A stretch of DNA of 9,123 nt. It comes from Patescibacteria group bacterium UBA1370 (GTDB taxonomy: Bacteria; Patescibacteriota; Microgenomatia; UBA1400; PJMF01). Below are positions 1-5,690 of the stretch, piece after piece. The translations under genes and the position numbers were made by a program. Each line of letters starts with the position of its first letter. Position 1 is the stretch's first letter. The stretch lies in contig DBRK01000029.1 in the NCBI GenBank assembly GCA_002306315.1, positions 4,802-13,924 on the forward strand, read 5' to 3'. The notes beneath the pieces are model-generated. The model did not search any database, had not been told where the DNA came from, and saw only the letters and a list, made by a program, of their open reading frames with translations.

Positions 1-597
1 ATTATCAATGGCGATTTTTGGGATGGATATGTAGTCAGTTTTGAAAAGTTTGTGAATTCGCGGTGGCAAGTATTGTTTCCGTTGTTGAAGAAAAAGAAAA
101 CAATTTACCTGTACGGCAATCACGACCGGCAGGAATTCATGGATGAGCGTGTAAAGTTGTTTTCGGTGAGGCAGTTGAATGAGTACCAGTTCACTGCCGG
201 CGCTAGGAAAGTTATTGTCACTCATGGTCATCAGGTAGCCCCAGAATTTGACGGTGTATTTCCGCGGATTACGAAAAAATTCAGGTGGCTGTATCCGAGT
301 ATATTTAAACTGTCGCGGTCTCCGTCATTGGCGGGCAGACTTTACCGGAGCATCAAAATTAGACACTACCGTTATAATATGCGCAGGCTGCAGCAATACG
401 CGCAAGCGAACTTCGGTGAAGCTGAGCTATTGATAACCGGCCATTCGCACATTCAAGTGGATAACCGACGACATGGGTTTATCAATCTTGGAGAATTTGG
501 GCGAGGTTGGGCTCGGTATGCGCTGATCGATGGCAGCAAGATTTCCGTCAGAGAGGAAAATTATGAAAAATTGGCAAAGAGCAAAAAGCGACGCTAA
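1..597 (+). CDS. Calcineurin-like metallophosphoesterase, 5' end missing
   Basis: The reading frame is open from the first base, so the gene begins upstream of the window; a GTG at 52 is internal, because conserved sequence precedes it. Visible motifs of the binuclear metallophosphatase fold are NGDFWD (nt 7-24), YGNHD (nt 112-126), THGHQ (around nt 220-234) and GHSH (nt 439-450). These are the second to fifth metal/phosphate-binding blocks; the first (D-x-H) must lie off the left edge. The motif order and the THGHQ block resemble the LpxH/UDP-2,3-diacylglucosamine pyrophosphatase-like group (COG2908-type), but the substrate cannot be told from this and it may be another phosphodiester or nucleotide. 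The C-terminus is lysine/arginine-rich (KLAKSKKRR). The gene overlaps the start of epmA by 35 bp, so the two are probably cotranscribed. Family assignment is firm; function is only general. Confidence 0.9.
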   Translation: MINGDFWDGYVVSFEKFVNSRWQVLFPLLKKKKTIYLYGNHDRQEFMDERVKLFSVRQLNEYQFTAGARKVIVTHGHQVAPEFDGVFPRITKKFRWLYPSIFKLSRSPSLAGRLYRSIKIRHYRYNMRRLQQYAQANFGEAELLITGHSHIQVDNRRHGFINLGEFGRGWARYALIDGSKISVREENYEKLAKSKKRR

Positions 598-1615
598 TTT
601 CCGCAAGCAATTGCTGGTACGGGGTCAGATTGTTAATGCCATCAGGAGTTTTTTCAAGAGCGAAGGCTTTTTGGAGGTGGAAACGCCTCTACTGGTGAAG
701 CACCCCGGAACAGAACCGTATCTTGAGGTTTTTCAGACCGAGTTGCGTGTAGCCGGGCAGGCGCCGCAACCGGCTTTCTTACTGACCAGTCCAGAGTTGT
801 CGATGAAAAAATTGCTGAGCGCCGGGTTTGGCAGTATGTTTCAAATCTGCAAAAGTTTCCGCAATGAAGAGGGTGTCAGCAGTTTTCACAACCCGGAATT
901 TACCATCTTGGAATGGTACCGCGTAAACGCTGATTACACTGATATTATGGATGATTTTGAAAAATTGATGTTGCATATTTTGCGTGAACTCGGGCATACC
1001 GGTAGTGAGCTGACATATCAGAGTAAAACCTATGATTTGAATGCGCCTTGGGAGCGAATTAGCATAGCCCGGGCATTTGAAAAATATGCCGGTGTGGATG
1101 AGGAGACGCTACTGTCTGAGGAAAAACTAAAGTCAGCCGCGGTTGCCATGGGTTACAATGTCACGGTCGACACCAGTTGGGAGGAGGTTTACAACCAGAT
1201 TCTGCTGAATGAAATCGAGCCGCGGCTTGGTGTTGACGGCCCGACAGTTCTTTACGACTACCCCGCCAGTCAAGCGGCGCTTTCCAGACGCAAAACCGAC
1301 GATTCACGGTTCGCCGAGCGGTTTGAGGTTTACTTGGCGGGGTTGGAGTTGGGGAATGCTTTCACTGAACTAACTGATCCGTCTGAACAACGTCAACGGA
1401 TGGAAAATGACCTAGCCGAACGCCGGCAGCTGGGCAAAACTGAGTATGGCTTGGATGAAGATTTTCTGGCAGCGCTAGGCGATATGCCGCCGACTGGCGG
1501 CATCGCAGTTGGAGTTGATCGGTTGGTGATGTTGTTTGCCGATGCGCCTACTTTGGATGAGACTTTGTTCTTCCCTGCTAAGGATCTTTTTGATTTATCT
1601 CCAGAAGAGGTTTAA
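563..1615 (+). CDS. epmA: EF-P--(R)-beta-lysine ligase (EpmA/PoxA/GenX, LysRS-like)
   Basis: This 350-aa protein is a class II aminoacyl-tRNA synthetase catalytic core related to LysRS but lacking the N-terminal anticodon-binding domain, as in EpmA (E. coli 325 aa). In the known pathway EpmA activates (R)-beta-lysine with ATP and attaches it to Lys34 of EF-P in the cytoplasm. Motif 1 is around residues 36-44 (FLEVETPLL). Motif 2 is at 99-114, with FRNEE followed by HNPEFT. The ELGNAFTELTD block is at 262-272, and motif 3 (GGIAVGVDRLVML) at 312-324. Ala315 in motif 3 aligns with the EpmA alanine (E. coli A298) where true LysRS has glycine. The start at 563 is preferred over the ATG at 530 because GAGAGG (551-556) lies 6 nt upstream and the extra 11 residues do not resemble the family. 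It overlaps the phosphoesterase gene, and efp follows at once. Assignment as EpmA is strong; beta-lysine specificity is inferred. Confidence 0.92.
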   Translation: MKNWQRAKSDANFRKQLLVRGQIVNAIRSFFKSEGFLEVETPLLVKHPGTEPYLEVFQTELRVAGQAPQPAFLLTSPELSMKKLLSAGFGSMFQICKSFRNEEGVSSFHNPEFTILEWYRVNADYTDIMDDFEKLMLHILRELGHTGSELTYQSKTYDLNAPWERISIARAFEKYAGVDEETLLSEEKLKSAAVAMGYNVTVDTSWEEVYNQILLNEIEPRLGVDGPTVLYDYPASQAALSRRKTDDSRFAERFEVYLAGLELGNAFTELTDPSEQRQRMENDLAERRQLGKTEYGLDEDFLAALGDMPPTGGIAVGVDRLVMLFADAPTLDETLFFPAKDLFDLSPEEV

Positions 1616-1618
1616 AAT
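1590..1618 (+). promoter_or_regulatory. Predicted promoter for efp, inside the 3' end of epmA
   Basis: The -35 is TTGATT (1590-1595), followed by a 17-nt spacer and a -10 TAAAAT (1613-1618), whose first three bases are the epmA stop codon. Only 7 nt separate the -10 from the efp ATG at 1626, so transcription would start at or next to the A of ATG and give a leaderless efp mRNA. No Shine-Dalgarno is correctly placed: the nearest purine run, AGAAGAGG, ends about 15 nt before ATG. Read-through from epmA is also possible. Confidence 0.5.
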
Positions 1619-1625
1619 ATTCCCC

Positions 1626-2189
1626 ATGCCAGAAATCAAAGCCGGAAATATCAGAAAAGGAATGTATATTCTTTTCAAAAATCAGCCCTTCTTGGTCACT
1701 AAGACGGATTTCATGAGTCCAGGAAAAGGGTCGGCTTTCATGAGGGTGAAAATGCGGGGAGTCAAATCAGAAGCTACCCAAGAATTTACCTATAAATCAA
1801 CTGAATCAGTAGAGCAGCTAGATATTTCCAGCGTGGAGATGCAATATCTCTATGAAGATGGCAGCGTGGTGGTTTTTATGAACCCTCGCGATTATGATCA
1901 GGTCGAGGTTCCCCGCAAGCTCCTTGAAGACAAACTGGATTTGTTGACCCCCGACGTTAAAGTTTACATCATGTTTTATGATGACGAAGCAATTGGAGCC
2001 AGCTTGCCGCCAAAGGTGACTCTTGAGGTGGTTGAAGCTGAAGAGGCCGTTGCCGGTAACACGGTGGGACAGGCTCGCAAGGAAGTAAAGTTAGAGACCG
2101 GTCTGTTGGTTCAAGCTCCCCTGTTTGTGAAAAAGGGTGACAAACTGATTATCGACACCGACTCCAAGACCTATGTGTCGAGGGGTTAG
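1626..2189 (+). CDS. efp: Translation elongation factor P
   Basis: The 187-aa length is typical of EF-P, which binds between the ribosomal P and E sites and relieves stalling at consecutive prolines. The N-terminal KOW-like domain starts MPEIKAGNIRKGMY. Its loop carries S-P-G-K-G-S-A with the lysine at exactly residue 34, the position that EpmA modifies in E. coli. Two OB-like domains follow, ending with the characteristic ETGLLVQAPLFVKKGDKL block (about residues 158-175) and IIDTDSKTYVSRG. A longer in-frame start at 1536 is rejected because it lies in epmA coding sequence and adds 30 residues foreign to the family. The gene starts 10 nt after epmA without a well-placed Shine-Dalgarno, and a promoter-like element ends 7 nt before its ATG. 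The adjacent epmA strongly suggests that this EF-P is lysylated. Its stop overlaps the stop region of the convergent downstream gene by 4 bp. Confidence 0.98.
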   Translation: MPEIKAGNIRKGMYILFKNQPFLVTKTDFMSPGKGSAFMRVKMRGVKSEATQEFTYKSTESVEQLDISSVEMQYLYEDGSVVVFMNPRDYDQVEVPRKLLEDKLDLLTPDVKVYIMFYDDEAIGASLPPKVTLEVVEAEEAVAGNTVGQARKEVKLETGLLVQAPLFVKKGDKLIIDTDSKTYVSRG

Positions 2190-3052
2190 TTATGAAGCCA
2201 AGGGGGATGGAATCTTAGCTTAGTTCTTCCGTAGTCATCGAGGGTGTCAATGACTTGACCCTCAAGGAATTTGCATCTGCCATAAGATGGCCTTATTTCT
2301 TCATTCGCTTTAAAGCTATCCAACTCTGTTCTTATTAGCGGATGCCCAATTTCTGAAATTCCAAGTAATAGGTGTACTATTTGTCTGCATTTGGGATTTT
2401 CGTGAGTGCACAAAACCGCTTCTAGAGTACTTTTTTGGGGAAAGTGCTGATATGGACTTAAGGGAATTTTAAGTGATTCCAGTATTCTTCCGCTTCCATC
2501 CTTGCCAAAGGTGATGAGGGCGTTATTACCTATCAACTGATTAGTTGCTGCTTGATATTCACGAGCTGTTCTAGATCTAAGAATATGTGCTCTTCCTACA
2601 GCTAAGGTAGCAACTAGTAGGGTTTCCAATCGGGCTAATACCGACATGTCTGGTTTTCCACTTTCTGGATTTCCAGTGAGTACTTTCAGGGCATACTCCC
2701 TGTCACTCGGTTGATGGAATAAGTCAAAGAATCTGTCCAGCAAAGATGCTCCCAGATTATTTATCAGATAATCAATAGCTTCTTGGATATTTTTTGATCC
2801 CACTAAAAACCCATCGAAAATCGTGCCTCCTCCCTCAAAAACCGGGTTTCTATCAGTTTGGCTGACCGCTTCACCTCTTATGTAAGGAGCGCCGTCAATT
2901 GAGTATCCGGAAAATCCTTGTGATACATATTTTTCAGCTAAATATGAAAAAGTGGTGGGTCTTGTAATTTTTAGAAAACCACCAGGCAAATATTCTCGAC
3001 CTTGGACTAATGTCGGCAGATAAGGAACACATTCGGCTTTACTTACTGGCAT
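2186..3052 (-). CDS. Hypothetical protein of 288 aa, unrecognised
   Basis: I do not recognise this family. The protein appears soluble, with no signal peptide or convincing membrane segment. The N-terminal third is rich in Gly, Tyr and Pro (for example YLPGGFLKITRPTTF at 21-35 and FEGGGTIFDGF at 72-82). The middle (about 85-175) looks helical, with DRFFDLFHQ, ARLETLLVATLAVGRAH and a REYQAATNQL stretch. A cysteine/histidine cluster at 215-227 has the pattern C-x-H-x4-C-x4-H and could bind a metal; Cys260 is a possible further ligand. The start at 3052 is supported by AAGGAG (3057-3062) 4 nt upstream. The gene is more AT-rich by eye than the neighbouring transporter and faces efp tail to tail with a 4-bp overlap. 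It could be a lineage-specific or acquired gene. The intact 867-nt frame and ribosome-binding site make a real gene likely. Confidence 0.75.
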   Translation of the reverse strand: MPVSKAECVPYLPTLVQGREYLPGGFLKITRPTTFSYLAEKYVSQGFSGYSIDGAPYIRGEAVSQTDRNPVFEGGGTIFDGFLVGSKNIQEAIDYLINNLGASLLDRFFDLFHQPSDREYALKVLTGNPESGKPDMSVLARLETLLVATLAVGRAHILRSRTAREYQAATNQLIGNNALITFGKDGSGRILESLKIPLSPYQHFPQKSTLEAVLCTHENPKCRQIVHLLLGISEIGHPLIRTELDSFKANEEIRPSYGRCKFLEGQVIDTLDDYGRTKLRFHPPWLHN

Positions 3053-3127
3053 TATGCTCCTTTCTCTTGTTTAGAAAAACGACTTATAATGCATAACAAA
3101 TGTGTATAACCAGGTGTGTTGCCTCCG

Positions 3128-3156
3128 ACTATACTATAAAAAAACCCAAAAGTCTG
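3128..3156 (-). promoter_or_regulatory. Possible promoter for the 288-aa hypothetical gene (weak -35)
   Basis: Reading the minus strand, TATAGT (3133-3128) is a good -10, with CAGACT (3156-3151) 17 nt upstream as a poor -35. The predicted start near 3121 would give a leader of roughly 70 nt ending in the AAGGAG ribosome-binding site. The weak -35 and the palindrome just upstream would fit an activator-dependent promoter. Other AT-rich hexamers in the gap (TATACA, TATAAG) could also serve as a -10, so this is tentative. Confidence 0.3.
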
Positions 3157-3167
3157 TGATTTGGATC
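3138..3167 (-). terminator. Possible intrinsic terminator after the Nramp-like gene
   Basis: On the minus strand TCCAAA (3165-3160) can pair with TTTGGG (3150-3145) across a 9-nt loop, with one G-T wobble, followed directly by seven T residues (3144-3138). It lies about 50 nt past the Nramp-like stop codon, in the right direction. The stem is short and has only two or three G-C pairs, so termination would be inefficient. It overlaps the TGTGA-N6-TCACA palindrome, and the two readings compete. Confidence 0.35.
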
Positions 3168-3170
3168 ACA
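3155..3170. promoter_or_regulatory. CRP/FNR-type palindrome TGTGA-N6-TCACA
   Basis: The 16-bp sequence TGTGATTTGGATCACA has perfect TGTGA/TCACA arms spaced by 6 nt, the layout bound by E. coli CRP and related CRP/FNR regulators. It lies 103-118 nt upstream of the hypothetical gene. If the tentative promoter at 3128-3156 is right, its centre is close to -41.5, the class II activator position. No CRP-family gene is visible in the window, and a chance palindrome or terminator stem is possible. Confidence 0.4.
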
Positions 3171-3195
3171 ATTATATAGGATTAAATAAAGAAAA

Positions 3196-3209
3196 TTATA
3201 GACCTATAA
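3196..3209. repeat. AT-rich inverted repeat TTATAG-AC-CTATAA
   Basis: This is a perfect 6-bp inverted repeat with a 2-nt centre, located 9 nt beyond the Nramp-like stop. A further TATAGG half-site lies at 3175-3180, inverted relative to the CCTATA at 3203-3208. It could be an operator or part of a weak hairpin, but in DNA this AT-rich a chance origin is quite likely. Confidence 0.25.
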
Positions 3210-3217
3210 CAATTATG

Positions 3218-4603
3218 TTACAATGAAAATGTTTCCATGGCGGTTACAACCACAAAATAGCTGAAGAATAAAAAGGCAGCTAACATTACTAATTTTCTGA
3301 ACAGTGTTGCCCTCAAACTTTGATCGAGCCGGAAATTTAACCAGTACACCAGCGGGAAAGAAACCATCATCGCCACTGCGTTTAGCACAGCTGTGAGAGT
3401 CAACAGCAACCTTGGCTCGGTAAATCCAAACAGATAAACACCCACCCCCAGCAAGATTTGTCCCCAGAGTGCTGCATAAAAGGCATAGGTCAGGTTTGCT
3501 TTTTTACCTTTTCGATGGAAAATCAGTAAAATATTTTCGGAAATTATCCGTGAAGATGACTCAAGCACCCCGACCTGGGTCGAGAAAAGCATAATTGCTG
3601 AAACCAGCAGATAAAAGACTCCGAGACTTGGATGCAAGCGTGATGAAATCACCCCCGACTCTAGATAAAGAAAAGACAGACCCGAATCAGTAGCTTTTTC
3701 ATAAACAGTAGCCTTAGCTAGGACGGACATCATCATAATCATGGCAAAACCGAGGGTCCAAAAAACCAGCAAATGCTCCTGTTTTACCAACCTCCACCAC
3801 CCCTGCCAGCGTTGCCGGTTGGCGGGGGTCAAAGCAAAAGTCGAGCCTTCCAGTTTTTGAGCTTGGGCTTTGCCGGAAAAAAGCGAACTGATTTTGCCGG
3901 CGTATTTGCCCATGCCAAAGCCTTTTTCCTTAATGTAGTAGGACTGAGCCAAGTTTAGATTCCCGCCTGCTCCAGAAAAAGCAAAAGCGCCCAAGAAAGC
4001 TGCTAAGCTGACGTTTGGCGGCAACAACCACCAACCGTCACCCCGGCCTGCCAATCCCCACACCGCTTCCAGCCAGTCGCCCCTGTCGGCCAGCACCAAG
4101 GTTAGCACAAACAGGAATGGCAAGCCAAACAAAATAATTAATTTTTGGAAGGTTTCCATGGTTTTATAGATACTTTGTCCGGCAGAGAGCAAAAACCCAG
4201 TAAAAAGCAGCAATAGCACCGCTACTGCCTTTTCCGGCAGCCAGGGCAAGAAATTCGTCATGATAGCCGAGGAAGCGCTGGAAAATCCTGGTATCGACCA
4301 AGGAATGAATGTGGAAATGATAAACCAAATCGGCAGTAAAACCGACAGTCTCCGGAATCCCACGAAAACGCTCTCTCCCCAGGCAAGGGTGTAGCGCATT
4401 ACCTCGGTGTTGAGAATGTATTGGAAACTGATTCCGAGCAACGCTCCCCAAAGCAAACCCAAGCCCCAGTTGGCGGCGAGGTATGGCCAAAGTATAAGTT
4501 CACCACTGCCCAAGGCCAGCCCTAACAAGATAAACGAGGGGCCGATAGTTTGCCACAAACTGAGTGGTTGGGGCAAATTCTGGGAGGTTCTTTTGGCAGG
4601 CAT
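3218..4603 (-). CDS. Nramp-like (SLC11-type) divalent metal transporter, non-canonical motifs
   Basis: This 461-aa integral membrane protein has about 11-12 hydrophobic segments. The first reads GPSFILLGLALGSGELI (21-37), the pattern seen in a divergent group of Nramp homologues. The segment corresponding to helix 6 carries FSGAGGNLNLAQSYYI followed by KEKGFGMG (209-231), also typical of that group. The canonical Nramp metal-binding signatures, DPGN in helix 1 and the MPH motif in helix 6, are absent: helix 1 has GSGE instead. Metal choice is therefore uncertain, and substrates other than Mn2+/Fe2+ are plausible. A hydrophilic loop of about 50 residues (225-275) follows helix 6. The N-terminus (MPAKRTSQNLPQP) is short and basic, predicted cytoplasmic. 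No Shine-Dalgarno precedes ATG; a promoter ends 6 nt upstream. It follows a CaCA exchanger by 48 nt on the same strand, but has its own promoter. Confidence 0.82.
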   Translation of the reverse strand: MPAKRTSQNLPQPLSLWQTIGPSFILLGLALGSGELILWPYLAANWGLGLLWGALLGISFQYILNTEVMRYTLAWGESVFVGFRRLSVLLPIWFIISTFIPWSIPGFSSASSAIMTNFLPWLPEKAVAVLLLLFTGFLLSAGQSIYKTMETFQKLIILFGLPFLFVLTLVLADRGDWLEAVWGLAGRGDGWWLLPPNVSLAAFLGAFAFSGAGGNLNLAQSYYIKEKGFGMGKYAGKISSLFSGKAQAQKLEGSTFALTPANRQRWQGWWRLVKQEHLLVFWTLGFAMIMMMSVLAKATVYEKATDSGLSFLYLESGVISSRLHPSLGVFYLLVSAIMLFSTQVGVLESSSRIISENILLIFHRKGKKANLTYAFYAALWGQILLGVGVYLFGFTEPRLLLTLTAVLNAVAMMVSFPLVYWLNFRLDQSLRATLFRKLVMLAAFLFFSYFVVVTAMETFSL

Positions 4604-4609
4604 GTTTTC

Positions 4610-4638
4610 AGTATAGGGAAAAATGTGGCTGCGAACAA
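4610..4638 (-). promoter_or_regulatory. Predicted leaderless promoter of the Nramp-like gene
   Basis: On the minus strand TTGTTC (4638-4633), a 17-nt spacer and TATACT (4615-4610) form a near-consensus sigma70-type promoter in the 48-nt gap after the exchanger gene. The -10 ends 6 nt before ATG (4603), so the usual start point falls on the A of ATG. There is no Shine-Dalgarno, so the mRNA is predicted to be leaderless. Confidence 0.65.
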
Positions 4639-4651
4639 GTTTTTCTAGTCT

Positions 4652-5623
4652 CTAATGCATTGCCAGTGAGGTAATGTAAATAAAGGCAATAAACATGCCG
4701 ATAAATAACAGGCTGATTTTCTTGGGAATTACTTTGCCTTTGTGAGTGACAATGACGACTGCAGCCAGCAGGGCTGAGATAAGCAGAAAAATAAATTCAG
4801 CAGAAACAATATTTACCTGGCGGTTAGCAAGGTAGATGATTGAGGGGTGCAGTGTCAGCGTAAAGGAAGCGCCGCCAAAAAGCGTGCCCAAGATGACTTT
4901 GTTTTTCTTTTCTCTGGCAGCCAAGGAAGTTAAGACCAATTCGGGGAAAGAGGTTGCTAAACCAGTTAAGGTTAAGCCGAGAAAGGCGGTAGACAAACCC
5001 AGGATAGTCGATAGTTGGGTAACTGTTTCTACAATGATATAACCGCCCAAGCCAAGTCCCATCGAGCTGCCAAGAAAAGCCAATGCATAGACAACACCCG
5101 GCAGCTTCCGCTTTTTCTTTTTCACAACCTTTACTAATTCAGTAATTGCCCGGCGATCTTCATGCTTGCTGCCGTTTTTTGCGGCAATATATTGGTAAAC
5201 CAACGAGAGAGCCAGAGCTACTAATAGAGTGGCTCCCTTGGCTGGCAGCGACATAGATGAAAAGCGCAAGGAAACGAAGAGAGTTGCTATCCCAAAAAGC
5301 AGCAAGGCATTACGCAAGGTTTTGCGGGTGCCGACCTTAACTTGGCCTACCAAGGAAACAATACCAATAACAATGGTGATGTTAACCAAGCTGCTGCCGA
5401 CGAGATTTCCCATGGCCAGACTGGGGTCACCTGCCCTGAGCGCAGTCAGGGTCAGAGCTAGTTCCGGCAGGTTTGTTCCCATGCCTACCAGCACAAAGGA
5501 AACAAACAGTGGCGAGAGCCGCCAGTTGGCAGCTGCACGTTGGATAATCCGGATAAATACTTCTGCCGAAACAGCCATCATGCCGATACCGATGGCAAAT
5601 GAGAGCAGGGTGTTGGCAAGCAT
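4652..5623 (-). CDS. CaCA-family cation exchanger (YrbG/Na+/Ca2+ exchanger-like)
   Basis: This 323-aa membrane protein has the internal two-fold repeat of Na+(K+)/Ca2+ exchangers, which exchange cytoplasmic Ca2+ for external cations across the inner membrane. The alpha-1 repeat is canonical: GTNLPE (49-54) followed by GNLVGSSLVN (72-81). The alpha-2 repeat keeps ATSFPE (223-228), with Glu228 matching Glu54. Its second half, however, reads GTLFGGASFT (246-255), so Asn73, Ser77 and Asn81 of alpha-1 are replaced by Thr247, Gly251 and Thr255. The two halves are joined by a basic cytoplasmic loop, roughly 150-175, with KKKKRK. Length and topology fit YrbG (E. coli 325 aa). No Shine-Dalgarno precedes ATG, and a promoter ends 6 nt upstream. 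The gene lies 67 nt after the enolase stop on the same strand. Family is secure; the transported ion is not. Confidence 0.88.
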   Translation of the reverse strand: MLANTLLSFAIGIGMMAVSAEVFIRIIQRAAANWRLSPLFVSFVLVGMGTNLPELALTLTALRAGDPSLAMGNLVGSSLVNITIVIGIVSLVGQVKVGTRKTLRNALLLFGIATLFVSLRFSSMSLPAKGATLLVALALSLVYQYIAAKNGSKHEDRRAITELVKVVKKKKRKLPGVVYALAFLGSSMGLGLGGYIIVETVTQLSTILGLSTAFLGLTLTGLATSFPELVLTSLAAREKKNKVILGTLFGGASFTLTLHPSIIYLANRQVNIVSAEFIFLLISALLAAVVIVTHKGKVIPKKISLLFIGMFIAFIYITSLAMH

Positions 5624-5629
5624 AAGATA

Positions 5630-5658
5630 ACTATAGCCGATTTAGGATTTGAAGTCAG
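5630..5658 (-). promoter_or_regulatory. Predicted leaderless promoter of the CaCA exchanger gene
   Basis: On the minus strand CTGACT (5658-5653), a 17-nt spacer and TATAGT (5635-5630) precede the ATG (5623-5621) by 6 nt. This is the same geometry as the Nramp-like promoter. The predicted start point coincides with the A of ATG, and no purine-rich ribosome-binding site is present. Confidence 0.6.
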
Positions 5659-5690
5659 CAGTTGGCGCTGTCTAGCAGTGAGTCTGTTTA

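Noticed and set aside
1536..1625. 30-residue N-terminal extension of EF-P
   Set aside because: It lies inside epmA coding sequence in another frame, and family EF-P begins at the MPEIKAGN-like segment, which puts the modified lysine at residue 34.
5662..5690. Hairpin after enolase (CAGC/GCTG and an imperfect CTGTCTAGCAG palindrome) as a terminator
   Set aside because: Stems are only about 4 bp and no T-run follows; the region is better explained by the exchanger's -35/-10 elements next to it.
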